NCBI GenBank assembly: GCA_964516325.1
Contig: CAZFAP010000014.1
Location: 1 to 44,251, forward strand
Source: CAZFAP01 sp964516325
GTDB taxonomy: Bacteria; Auribacterota; JABMQX01
Length of the DNA stretch: 44,251 nt
Reading direction: 5' to 3'
Shown here: one piece after another, positions 15,461 to 23,652 of the stretch
How the letters are laid out: every line of letters starts with the position of its first letter
Numbering within the stretch: the stretch's first letter is position 1
Notes under the pieces: generated by a model
Database searches by the model: none
What the model was told of the DNA's origin: nothing
What the model saw: only the letters and a program-made list of their open reading frames with translations
Translations under genes and position numbers: made by a program

Positions 15461-17335
15461 CTATCTTAGCTCCGCGTCATCAACTACGTTTCCTGATAGG
15501 TCATGGACGCGAATTCGCACTTTTTGGCCGGCGACAGCGACGATGCAATAGTGCTGCCTCGCAGAGAAGGCTTTTACGCTTTCCGACCAGGGGGTGCGCT
15601 CTTGCGGATGGAAAGGGGCGCCGCCACCGCCGGTGATAATCTGCCATATTCGGAATGAGAAACCCCTGTCAACCTTTTCGTCAATGAGAGTCCGGCTGTA
15701 GTTGTGCTCGTGGCCGCAGAAGACCGCCACGACTCTGTGCTGGCACAAAACCCGCCAGAATTCGCTCCTCGGCTCGACATAGCCTTTATCGCCTTTATGA
15801 TACATGGAATCGTCCACGTGCCCGCCGTTAGGAAAAGCCGCTTCGTGGAAGAAGACGAAGATGTTGTCCTGCCCCCTTTTCGAGGCGGACTCGAGGTCCC
15901 GCCGAAGCCATTCGAGTTGCCGCCCAACAATCTTCCCCTTTTCGCGGTCGTCTTGGGAACCGCCTTCCATCGTCGAGGGAAACGGGCTCGCGACAACCTT
16001 GTAGTCGTCGTTGAGCATCACGAAATGGGAGTTGCCATAATCGAACGAATAGACGTTCTCAGAATAGGTGGGGTCGTTCGAGTTTTCGGGGAGCTGCGGG
16101 CCGTTCGTGGGATTCGTCATCTCTCGACGGAAGATTTCTTCTGCAAGGTCTGCACCCTTCTTGCGCACGCGGACCTTCTTACCTTCGATAGTCTGCTCGT
16201 CATAAATCTCTGCGTCGTGATTTCCCATCCCCGTATAAAACGGGACGGAGTGGGCTGCGGGGGCGACCGCCTTTTTCCAGCTTCGCAACTGAAGCCCGGC
16301 CTTATGAACGTCGTCGGTGATTCCGCTGATCAAATCGCCGGGGATGAGGGCGAAGCTCGCCTTTGTCATAAGGACCCCCAGAGAAATCCGACGAAGGACG
16401 TCCGCATTGACTCCGTTCAGGGCATGAGTTGAAATCGGGGCAGAGTCGTTCGCGCGGGTGTCACAGAAGACGGCAAAGGAGAACGGCTCGTCCAAGCCGC
16501 GTAGGGGAGCTGTGCGAAACCGGTAAGGGCGTGTCCGCAGGATGTCATCCGTCGGCGGGGTGACCGACGCACTCCCTTCAGGGCCTGCGGAAATCGGGCG
16601 TGCAGTCCTGAGTTCGATGCGGTAGGAATAGGTTGTGCTTGGCTGAAGCCCATCAACAATGACCTCGTGCTCCGTTCGCTGTCCTGGACTCGGTACCGAT
16701 TTTTCGCCGAGGTGTACGACGCCCCTGCTCGGCATGTCCGTCACCCAGCGGACCAGAACGGAGCCAGACGTTATGTTGGCGACGATGGGGCCCTCCACGA
16801 TGGCCACGGCCCTGGAATAGAAATCCGCGGGCTTGACATACCGAAAGACGCAGTCACCGGAATCAAGCCAGCTCTTCGTCTTTGGGTCGAAGCAGGTTGC
16901 GCGGTAGAAGATGCTACCATTGAACGGTGTTCCGCCTATCGCCTTCTCGATGTCCTTCAGGGAGGCTTCTGCCGTATAGACGAAACGGGAAATCGGTGTC
17001 AGCCTCTCGGCCGACTCGGCGGCGCTCTCGGCGCTTGCCGTCTGCCGGACAAGGTCTGGTTTTGGGGACCGCTTGCCAACCGCGGAAACCTGCAAGCGAT
17101 ATTGAGGCAGCCCAATAGGATCATCTTCAAATTCAATTCCGAACGAGACTTTTGCCCCGACGCACTGGTTTTGCGCCGCCCACGTTACCTTGACGGTCCC
17201 GTTTTCGGCAACCTCGACCTGAGGCTCTATCCCAATCCCCTGTCCGGAGGAAAAGGCCGGCTTGAAAAGGGTGACGAACAATACGAACAGCAACGGAACG
17301 ACTTTTCTGCGACTTCGCAATGCACGAGACCTCAT
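15461..17335 (-). CDS. Exported purple-acid-phosphatase-like metallophosphoesterase
   Basis: This 624-residue protein has a signal peptide (residues 1 to about 30). A fibronectin-III-like N-terminal domain of the purple acid phosphatase type follows (GSVLVRWVTDMPSRGVVHLG, GLQPSTTYSYRIEL). The calcineurin-like phosphoesterase domain shows the metal-site blocks FAVFCDTR, LIPGDLI, GMGNHD, FFHEAAF and FCGHEHNY. The usual first block GDxG/GDxH is altered to CDTR. Family members hydrolyse phosphomonoesters or diesters with a di-metal centre in the periplasm or outside the cell. The start at 17335 follows AAAGGAAG; an upstream in-frame ATG at 17362 lacks a site. It is transcribed alone. Confidence 0.88.
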   Translation of the reverse strand: MRSRALRSRRKVVPLLFVLFVTLFKPAFSSGQGIGIEPQVEVAENGTVKVTWAAQNQCVGAKVSFGIEFEDDPIGLPQYRLQVSAVGKRSPKPDLVRQTASAESAAESAERLTPISRFVYTAEASLKDIEKAIGGTPFNGSIFYRATCFDPKTKSWLDSGDCVFRYVKPADFYSRAVAIVEGPIVANITSGSVLVRWVTDMPSRGVVHLGEKSVPSPGQRTEHEVIVDGLQPSTTYSYRIELRTARPISAGPEGSASVTPPTDDILRTRPYRFRTAPLRGLDEPFSFAVFCDTRANDSAPISTHALNGVNADVLRRISLGVLMTKASFALIPGDLISGITDDVHKAGLQLRSWKKAVAPAAHSVPFYTGMGNHDAEIYDEQTIEGKKVRVRKKGADLAEEIFRREMTNPTNGPQLPENSNDPTYSENVYSFDYGNSHFVMLNDDYKVVASPFPSTMEGGSQDDREKGKIVGRQLEWLRRDLESASKRGQDNIFVFFHEAAFPNGGHVDDSMYHKGDKGYVEPRSEFWRVLCQHRVVAVFCGHEHNYSRTLIDEKVDRGFSFRIWQIITGGGGAPFHPQERTPWSESVKAFSARQHYCIVAVAGQKVRIRVHDLSGNVVDDAELR

Positions 17336-17812
17336 CGTCTTCCTTTCTCTGAAGCCCTCCATGGAGTTGACTCAGATTCGCCTCGGCGGACATGGAGCCA
17401 AGGCCGCCGGAGCTTATCATTTGTGGTAGGAGCTCGCCAAGAGGTTCGGCAGGTTGGGTGCCCAAGTTTGGATTGATGGCTGGTCTCCGCCTTCCGCATC
17501 CCAAGAAAGGCGTGGGCGCGTCCTCAACGGTCCGTTCTCATGTCCTGACCACGGCGCCCGCAGAGTGGGGGTCGCGCGGCTGGCGAAGGAGCATCACACC
17601 GCTATTCACAGCCGCCGAAACCCAGACGAAAAGGCGTTGACGCTTGGTGCGTCATCGGGTAAAGTTGAAACTTGGGTTGGGAGGGATGAACCCCAGATGC
17701 ATTTTCGACCGGGGAAGACGGTGAATGGTTTGAGGCGCGCGACGACCGCTCGGCCACGAAGGAGGGCGTGCCCTCACCGCGCATTTGCGACGAAGTCTCG
17801 ACGAGGCAAGGT
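17336..17812. other. Intergenic region without recognised genes
   Basis: Between the divergent phosphoesterase and hicB genes. Several short ORFs are open on the plus strand, but none has a family signature, a ribosome site and a sensible composition together. Nothing identifiable is seen. Confidence 0.4.
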
Positions 17813-18019
17813 ATGAAGTTTCTGGTAACGATTTTCCAGGATGAGGGTGGGATGTTCATCTCGGGGTGCCCAGCGATCTCGGGCTGCGTCAGCCAGGGCA
17901 AGACCCAACAGGAGGCCGAAAAGAACTTTCAAGAAGCAATCAAGGAGTGCTTGGAAGTCCGGGCTGAAAAAGGCATGCTCTTGACGGTTGCCACTCGGCA
18001 CGTGGAGGTCCATGTGTAG
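17813..18019 (+). CDS. hicB: HicB-family antitoxin
   Basis: The protein has 68 residues. It matches the partial-RNase-H-like HicB fold: KFLVTIFQDEGGMFISGCPAISGCVSQGKTQQEAEKNFQEAI, with the typical strand, glycine-cysteine-P turn, GC-SxGKTxxEA helix start and final short strand. HicB neutralises the HicA mRNA interferase. This is the short form without a DNA-binding tail, as usual when hicB is first. The ATG at 17813 fits an AGGCAAGG site; an upstream in-frame start at 17768 would add 15 unrelated residues. Its stop codon overlaps the GTG start of a frameshifted hicA. Confidence 0.85.
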   Translation: MKFLVTIFQDEGGMFISGCPAISGCVSQGKTQQEAEKNFQEAIKECLEVRAEKGMLLTVATRHVEVHV

Positions 18020-18244
18020 TGGGCCCGCTGCCGATAGTAAGACCCCATGAGGTCGGTGAAACCTCCGAGAAAATGGGCTGGAGGGTCGCCCACCAGAGGG
18101 AGTCACGTCATCTTGACCAAAGAAGGGCACATAGCGACGCTTTCGGCGCCAAAACCCGCCGAGGCGGCTCGCCGCACGTTGCGGACTCTAATTGCCAGAG
18201 CCAGAGTGACAATCGAAGGATTCTTGGAATCGCTACCCAAATAA
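18019..18244 (+). pseudogene. hicA: HicA-family mRNA interferase, frameshifted
   Basis: The GTG at 18019 overlaps the hicB stop (TAGTG). Frame 1 gives PLPIVRPHEVGETSEKMGWRVAHQR, the start of a HicA double-stranded-RNA-binding-like fold. The remainder, GSHVILTKEGHIATLSAP then GTLRTLI-like sequence and VTIEGFLESL, is in another frame and ends at 18244. The break falls in the AGAGGG run at about 18097-18100 and fits loss of two bases from a longer G-run. The catalytic His of GSHV is preserved in the second frame. Either the toxin is dead, or the window carries a homopolymer sequencing error. Confidence 0.75.
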
Positions 18245-18334
18245 CGTGGGGCAGCCCTGCCGCACACCGACTGCGACCGACTGGTTTAAGGATTTCTCTA
18301 CAACTCCTGCGTCGGCAGGCGGGAGAGGACCGCT

Positions 18335-19420
18335 ATGAAAATCGGCATGATCGGTCTTCCGAATTCGGGGAAGACGACACTCTTTAACCTTCTGACCGGG
18401 CTGTCCCAGCCGATGGGGCCGTTCTTCACGGAGTCATCGCAGGTTCACCTCGGAACAGCCAAAGTGCTTGACCCTCGCCTCGATTTCATCAACTCGCTCG
18501 ACCCCAAGCCGGAGGTCAAGTACGCCGAGATGAGCTTCGTGGATATGGCGGGGTTCATGGTGGAACACCACGACAAATCTCATCGCACTCCCGGAGAGTT
18601 CTTCACGCACCTGCACGACGTGGATGCTTTAATCTATGTGGTGCGCGCGTTTGACAATCCGGAAGTGATGCAGGTCCATAAGGACACTAACCCGGTGCGC
18701 GACATCTCGGCCATAGAACTCGAACTGATCGTGGCGGACATGGAGGTTGCTGATAAGAGAATAGAGAAGGTGGAGAAAGAGCTTCAGGCGAAGAAGGATA
18801 AGCGGTCCGTCGAGCATGACGCTCTTCTCAAATGCAGGGACTTCCTGCACAACGAGCAACCGCTGCGGCAACTCCACCTCATCCGGGAGGAGGAAAAGGA
18901 ACTGCGGGGCTTTCGATTTCTTTCCCAGAAGCCCGTCCTGATTGTACTTAACATCGGGGAGGATAGGCTTGGTCAGCAAGTTCCGGCGGAGCTCGCTGCT
19001 TACTGTGAGAGGAACAACTTCCCTATTGTCCCGATTTGCGGCAAGCTCGAGGAGGAAATATCGCGGCTGTCCCCTGTGGATCAGGCGGAGTTCCTTCGCG
19101 AGATGGGAATAGAGCAACCCGCGAGACCGAAGCTCCTTGAAGCTTCCTTCAAGCTCCTCAACCTCATCACGTTTTTCACCATAGGCGATAAGGAAGTCAA
19201 AGCCTGGACCATTCCGTGGGGAACGCCAGCAATTGAGGCGGCAGGGAAAATCCACACCGACATGCAGCGGGGATTCATTCGGGCGGAGGTCATCCATTAC
19301 GACGATCTGCAGCGTGCGGGCGACTTGAAGATTGCGCATGAGAAGGGCCTGTTCCGCCTCGAGGCAAAGGAGTACATGGTCAAGGATGGGGACATCATCA
19401 AGTTCCGGTTCAGTGTGTGA
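18335..19420 (+). CDS. ychF: Redox-regulated ATPase YchF (Obg-like)
   Basis: This 361-residue protein is of near-universal YchF/OLA1 type. The P-loop GLPNSGKTTLFN is at residues 7-18, the DxAG box is VDMAG near 69, and the base-specificity box reads NIGE instead of NKxD, the change that makes YchF prefer ATP. A coiled-coil region (about 140-185) and a C-terminal TGS domain (ITFFTIGDKEVKAWTIP through EYMVKDGDIIKFRF) follow. It binds ribosomes and is involved in translation and stress control. The start follows GGGAGAGGA. Length and domains are normal. Confidence 0.93.
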   Translation: MKIGMIGLPNSGKTTLFNLLTGLSQPMGPFFTESSQVHLGTAKVLDPRLDFINSLDPKPEVKYAEMSFVDMAGFMVEHHDKSHRTPGEFFTHLHDVDALIYVVRAFDNPEVMQVHKDTNPVRDISAIELELIVADMEVADKRIEKVEKELQAKKDKRSVEHDALLKCRDFLHNEQPLRQLHLIREEEKELRGFRFLSQKPVLIVLNIGEDRLGQQVPAELAAYCERNNFPIVPICGKLEEEISRLSPVDQAEFLREMGIEQPARPKLLEASFKLLNLITFFTIGDKEVKAWTIPWGTPAIEAAGKIHTDMQRGFIRAEVIHYDDLQRAGDLKIAHEKGLFRLEAKEYMVKDGDIIKFRFSV

Positions 19421-19482
19421 AGCGGGAGGTACTACGGCGTTGGAGCAGAGCTTGTCGGCAGAGACATTAATCGGACCCAGGG

Positions 19483-19518
19483 GTATGCCGGCGGGTTCGC
19501 CTCGGGCAGACCTGGCAC
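19483..19518. repeat. Short dispersed intergenic similarity (copy B)
   Basis: The stretch around GGTTCGCC and ACCTGGC resembles 9614-9647, with the same two blocks spaced differently by four bases. Both are intergenic. It may be a degenerate member of a dispersed repeat family, but two copies are thin support. Confidence 0.25.
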
Positions 19519-19555
19519 TGTCGGCACGCGGTGTCGAGAAAGGAGGGAAAGGGAA

Positions 19556-21076
19556 ATGGTAAGGAAAATTGTGTCTTTCTGGGTGGCTGCTTGGCTGGTG
19601 AGCGCAGCAGCGGGAAGGCTGTGGGGGGAGGAGGTCCCGGGCAGGATCGCTTCCGAAAAGCTGGTTGCCCGCATTGACCCGTCTTCCTGGATTCGGGCGA
19701 GCTTCAGAGTCAGCCCGGACAGCAGGCATGTGGCTTCTGCGGCTCAGGTGGGCGACAAGCGGCTTGTCGTCGTGGATGAAAAGGAGGGCAAGAAATACGA
19801 TGGGATCATGGCCGGCACCCCCATCTTCAGCCCGGACAGCAAGCATGTGGCTTATGCGGCTGCGGTGGGCGATAAGCGGCTCGTAGTCGTGGGTGAAAAG
19901 GAGGGGAAGAAATGCGATGGGATCATGACCGGCACCCCCATCTTCAGCCCGGACGGCAAGCATGTGGCTTATGTGGCTGGGGTGGGCAGGGAGTGGCTTG
20001 TCGTCGTGGATGAAAAGGAGGGGAAGAAGTACGATGCCATTGCTAAGGGCACTCCCATCTTCAGCCCGGACGGCAAGCATGTGGCTTATGCGGCTCAGGC
20101 CGGCGATAAGTGGCTTGTTGTCGTGGATGAAAAGGAGGGGAAGGAATACGATGGCATTGGCGAGCGGGACCCCATCTTCAGCCCGGACGGCAAGCGTGTC
20201 GCCTATGGCGCCAGGGTGGGCGATAAGTGGCTTGTTGTCGTGGATGAAAAGGAGGGGAAGAAATACGATGGGATCATGGCGGGCACCCCCATCTTCAGCC
20301 CGGACGGCATGCATGTGGCTTATGCGGCTCGGGTCGGCGACAAGTGGGTTATTGTCGCAGATGGAAAGGAGGGGAAGAAATACGATGGGATCATGGCGGG
20401 CACCCCCATCTTCAGCCCAGACGGCGAGCACGTGGCTTGTTCGGCTCAGGTGGGAGATAAGTGGCTTATGCTCGTCGATGAAAAAGAGGGCAAGAAATAC
20501 GATGGCATCGGGGCGGGCGATCCGGTCTTCAGCCCGGACGGCAGGCGTGTGGCTTATTCTGCTCGGGTCGGCGACAAGTGGGTTGTTGTCGCAGATGGAA
20601 AGGAGGGGAAGAAATACGATGGCATCGGGGAGGGCACCCCGATCTTCACCCCGGACGGCAACGGCGTGGCTTATTGGGCTCAGGTCGGCAATAAGCAGCT
20701 TGTGGTCGTGGACGAAAAGGAGGGGAAGGAATACGATGCCATCGGGGAGAGTACTCTTATCTTCAGCCCGGACGGCAAGCATGTGGCTTACGTGGCTGTG
20801 GTGGGCGATAAGCGGCTTGTGGTCGTGGATGAAAAGGAGGGGAAGCAATACGATGCCATCGGGGAGGGCGCTCCGATCTTCAGCCCGGACAGCAAGCGTG
20901 TGGCTTATTCGGCTGCGGTGGGCGGTACGCAGCTTCTGGTCGTGGATGAAGAGGAGGGGAAGAGGTACGATGGGATCGTCGCGGGAAGTAGAATTGTCTT
21001 TGATTCGCCCGACGGCCTGCATTACCTGGCAGTGGCCGGCACGAGCATCTACCTTGTGGAGGAGAAGCTGAGGTAA
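19556..21076 (+). CDS. Exported protein of 11 tandem 39-residue beta-propeller-like repeats
   Basis: The protein has 506 residues. A signal peptide (about 1-24) is followed by 11 consecutive 39-residue units from residue 49 to 477, each of the pattern [T/D]PIFSPDGKHVAYAA, VGDKWLVVVDEKEGK and KYDGI. FSPDGxxVAY is the hallmark of TolB/WD40-like PD40 propeller blades; the KYDGI block is a second short strand. Eleven near-identical blades exceed a normal six- to eight-blade propeller, so it may form two propellers or a recently expanded array. AGGAGGG precedes the ATG. The opposite strand is also open over the whole array, an effect of the repeat composition. No catalytic motif is visible. Confidence 0.85.
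   Translation: MVRKIVSFWVAAWLVSAAAGRLWGEEVPGRIASEKLVARIDPSSWIRASFRVSPDSRHVASAAQVGDKRLVVVDEKEGKKYDGIMAGTPIFSPDSKHVAYAAAVGDKRLVVVGEKEGKKCDGIMTGTPIFSPDGKHVAYVAGVGREWLVVVDEKEGKKYDAIAKGTPIFSPDGKHVAYAAQAGDKWLVVVDEKEGKEYDGIGERDPIFSPDGKRVAYGARVGDKWLVVVDEKEGKKYDGIMAGTPIFSPDGMHVAYAARVGDKWVIVADGKEGKKYDGIMAGTPIFSPDGEHVACSAQVGDKWLMLVDEKEGKKYDGIGAGDPVFSPDGRRVAYSARVGDKWVVVADGKEGKKYDGIGEGTPIFTPDGNGVAYWAQVGNKQLVVVDEKEGKEYDAIGESTLIFSPDGKHVAYVAVVGDKRLVVVDEKEGKQYDAIGEGAPIFSPDSKRVAYSAAVGGTQLLVVDEEEGKRYDGIVAGSRIVFDSPDGLHYLAVAGTSIYLVEEKLR
19700..20986. repeat. Tandem repeat array, 11 units of 117 bp
   Basis: Eleven in-frame 117-bp units lie inside the propeller-like gene with no length variation between units and high DNA identity (for example the units at 20277 and 20394). 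Uniform length and similarity suggest recent duplication or ongoing gene conversion. Confidence 0.9.
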
Positions 21077-21084
21077 GGGCGGTT

Positions 21085-21102
21085 GGGACGCCAGGGCGTC
21101 CC
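21085..21102. repeat. Short perfect hairpin after the repeat protein gene
   Basis: GGGACGCC (21085-21092) pairs with GGCGTCCC (21095-21102), allowing a loop of two to four bases. It lies just after a stop codon and shares the GGCGTCCC core with the hairpin at 9947-9971. There is no T-tract; an A-run follows instead. Confidence 0.5.
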
Positions 21103-21135
21103 GCGTCATCAAAAATAGAATCGTTGCGTGAAAAG

Positions 21136-22164
21136 ATGAAACTGAATGTTGCGGTCATTGGGAGCGGGAAGTCGGCGGCTGAGAATCATATTCCGGCGTA
21201 TCAGCGGATTCCTGATGTTCAGGTTGTCGCCATCGCCGATACCGACCCGGAGCGTGCGAATTTGGTCGCGCAGCAATTCGGGATCAAGGGTGTCTATGAC
21301 GATTACGGGGTAATGCTGAGAAGGCGGCGCCCCGAGCTTGTGAGCATTTGCGCGCCTCCATCCGAGCATAAGGACATTGCCCTGTACGCCCTGTCGCGAG
21401 GCGTGCACGTCTTGTGCGACGTGCCCACCGCCCTGAACGCCGACCAGGCCCAACGGATGTTCGACGCGGCCAAAGAGGCGGACAGAGTCCTCACGTTCGC
21501 AGCTCCGCGACGCTTTGAGGCCGAAACCTTGGCGCTGAAACAGGCGGTCACGAACCGCGACCTCGGAGCCGTTTGCCTCTGTCATGCCTGGTTCCAACAG
21601 AAGGGTATTGCCGCAGATGAACTCTGGAAAATCAAAGCCAAGGAAGGCGGGGGCGCCCTATGCGTCTGCGGGCAGGAGATGCTGGACGCTGCTCTGTGGC
21701 TCGTGGACGATGCGCCTGTCTCAGTATCGGGCCAGCTTTTTCATCGGTTTTCCGGCGACCCGGACATCCCGAAAACCTGGTTTGGGTCGAGGCGAGAACT
21801 CGATGCGGAAGACCTGGTCGTGGCGCTAATTCGCTGCGAGAAAAGCCTGGTCTCCCTCGAGGTGGACTGGCTGGCATCGGGCGACGATTCAGGGATACGC
21901 GTTGTGGGAACAAAAGGTCGGGGCTGTACCTCCCCATTCCGGATTGAATCGGCTTCCAAGGGTCGCTATGTGGATACTACGCCGACTTTCTTTCCCGAAA
22001 CAAGCGCCTGGGAAGAACTCGTCGGATGCTTCATTGATGCCTCGCAGGGGCGCCGGAAACCGTTTCCAGAATGGAACGACGTGGTTCGCGTTCACCGAAT
22101 TTGCGCTGCCATCCGCAAAGCCTCTCTCTCAGGGAGGGAAATACCGCTATCCGACGTGCAGTGA
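21136..22164 (+). CDS. Gfo/Idh/MocA-family oxidoreductase with altered catalytic motifs
   Basis: This 342-residue protein has an N-terminal Rossmann domain (NVAVIGSGKSAAENHIPAYQ, VVAIADTDPERA, SICAPPSEHKDIALYAL) and the family's C-terminal alpha/beta domain. Members usually oxidise or reduce sugars and inositols with NAD(P). The EKP motif that supplies the catalytic Lys reads CDVP here. The later GGGxLxDxGxHxxD motif reads GGGALCVCGQEMLD, so the usual Asp and His are also gone. The dinucleotide fold looks intact. The ATG at 21136 is chosen over the TTG at 21124. It may have a different chemistry or a binding role. It stands 59 bp after the repeat protein gene. Confidence 0.85.
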   Translation: MKLNVAVIGSGKSAAENHIPAYQRIPDVQVVAIADTDPERANLVAQQFGIKGVYDDYGVMLRRRRPELVSICAPPSEHKDIALYALSRGVHVLCDVPTALNADQAQRMFDAAKEADRVLTFAAPRRFEAETLALKQAVTNRDLGAVCLCHAWFQQKGIAADELWKIKAKEGGGALCVCGQEMLDAALWLVDDAPVSVSGQLFHRFSGDPDIPKTWFGSRRELDAEDLVVALIRCEKSLVSLEVDWLASGDDSGIRVVGTKGRGCTSPFRIESASKGRYVDTTPTFFPETSAWEELVGCFIDASQGRRKPFPEWNDVVRVHRICAAIRKASLSGREIPLSDVQ

Positions 22165-22266
22165 GCCGGTTTGGGCGCGCGGTTAATAAAGGAGCCGCCG
22201 CCCGACAAGATGCAGGGCTTGCCTTCCCTGTTGGGACAAGCACGGATGCTCCTTCCGCAGCGCGCT

Positions 22267-23652
22267 TCAGCCGACCTCATTGTACGGCCTCGCTCGTAAA
22301 GGCACGCCCAACTCCTCTTCGGCCACCTTCTGGCACGCCTCCATATCAAACCCCGGCACAGCCACCGCAGTAGCCACCACCGCCGCCCCGTGCTTCTTGC
22401 ACTCGGTGATGAACTGTCTCACCGCATCGTACGCGGCCGCCCCATACTTCGATGGGCAAAGCCGCTGGTACTCCTCGGGGGTCGGCGCGTTGAGGCTTAC
22501 CGAGAAACTGTGAACAAGCTCGACGAGCTCGGGCACAACGTTACGCCCGTGAATGAGGTTCGCGTGGCCGTTCGTGTTAATGCGAAGATTCGTGAAGCCT
22601 CTTTGTATCAGGAACCTCGCAATGTCCTTGACAACATCCAACCTCACAAGCGGCTCGCCAAACCCGCAGAACACCACCTCGTCGTAGCTCGAAGCCTCGC
22701 CAATGGCGCCGATGATCTCCTCGAAAGTCGGGTCTCTCTGCAAATGGAGGTCGTGGCCTTTCACGACCGGATTCGTCAGTCGCGGGCAAAAGACGCAAGT
22801 GTTTGTGCACTGATTCGTGATGTTGAGATAGAGAGAATTCCGAATTTTGTAGGCGATCTCTACTCGTTCAGGTTCCGTGCCTACGCCGAATAGGAGACGG
22901 ACGTTTCTCGTGGTGACCCGTGCGACGTCTTCCACCGACAGGCCCTTGATCTCCGCCAGTTCTTCCGCAACATACCGGACAAAGGCAGGCTCATTCCTCT
23001 GTCCCCTCTTTGGCTGGGGAGTGAGGAAAGGCGAATCCGTTTCGATCAGCATCCTCTCGATCGGAAGGACGCGCGCGGCTGAGCGTATGCGGGCGCTTTT
23101 CGGATACGTGATTTGACCCGAGAATGAAACGTAGAAGCCAAGTTCGATAGCCCGAATCGCGTATTTGTCATCTCCCGAGAACGAATGGAAGACGCCCCGA
23201 AGGTTGCCAGAGCTTTCATCCTGAATAATCGCGCAGACATCCTCGAACGCATCGCGGCAGTGGATGATGACAGGGAGGTTCAACTCTCCGGCGAGTCGCA
23301 GGAGGCGGCGGAAAACTTGCCTCTGGGTGTCGGGCGGGGACAGGTTGCGGAAATAGTCTAATCCGATCTCGCCAATCGCAACTACGCTAGGATGTTGGGC
23401 GAGGCGCCGAAGCTCGCTCTCAGCATCAGAGCCTTCTTTGGCCGCATCGTGCGGGTGGACCCCAACCGCTGCGAAAAGCTGAGAATATTTCTCCGCGAGC
23501 TCAATCGCCTTGCGGCTCGATTCCAGGTTGTGTCCCGGGTTGATGAGGCTGACGACGTTCGCCTCGCTCGCCCGGGACACAACGGAATCTCGATCGTTGT
23601 CAAATTGGGCAAAGTCCAGATGTAGATGACTATCTACGAACCCTACGCCCAA
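22267..23652 (-). CDS. TatD-family metal-dependent hydrolase fused to a radical SAM domain
   Basis: The protein has 461 residues. Residues 1-255 form a complete TatD nuclease-like amidohydrolase barrel, with HxH in VDSHLHLD, Glu in GEIGLDYF, His in IIHCRD and FHSFSG, and Asp in ETDSPFL. Residues 270-461 are a short radical SAM domain with Cys282, Cys286 and Cys289 (CTNTCVFC) and a GFGEP motif. A radical SAM family found next to or fused with TatD is known; its reaction is not established. The start is a TTG overlapping the end of the upstream isomerase gene by ten bases, which indicates translational coupling. The radical SAM domain is about 190 residues, shorter than a full barrel, as is usual for this associated family. 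Confidence 0.88.
   Translation of the reverse strand: MGVGFVDSHLHLDFAQFDNDRDSVVSRASEANVVSLINPGHNLESSRKAIELAEKYSQLFAAVGVHPHDAAKEGSDAESELRRLAQHPSVVAIGEIGLDYFRNLSPPDTQRQVFRRLLRLAGELNLPVIIHCRDAFEDVCAIIQDESSGNLRGVFHSFSGDDKYAIRAIELGFYVSFSGQITYPKSARIRSAARVLPIERMLIETDSPFLTPQPKRGQRNEPAFVRYVAEELAEIKGLSVEDVARVTTRNVRLLFGVGTEPERVEIAYKIRNSLYLNITNQCTNTCVFCPRLTNPVVKGHDLHLQRDPTFEEIIGAIGEASSYDEVVFCGFGEPLVRLDVVKDIARFLIQRGFTNLRINTNGHANLIHGRNVVPELVELVHSFSVSLNAPTPEEYQRLCPSKYGAAAYDAVRQFITECKKHGAAVVATAVAVPGFDMEACQKVAEEELGVPLRARPYNEVG

Noticed and set aside
17454..17816. A 120-codon plus-strand frame before hicB
   Set aside because: Arg-rich translation without a domain; likely a composition effect.
18629..21112. 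An 827-codon open frame on the minus strand
   Set aside because: It runs antisense through ychF and the tandem repeat gene; its repeated translation mirrors the 117-bp units and it has no family match or ribosome site.
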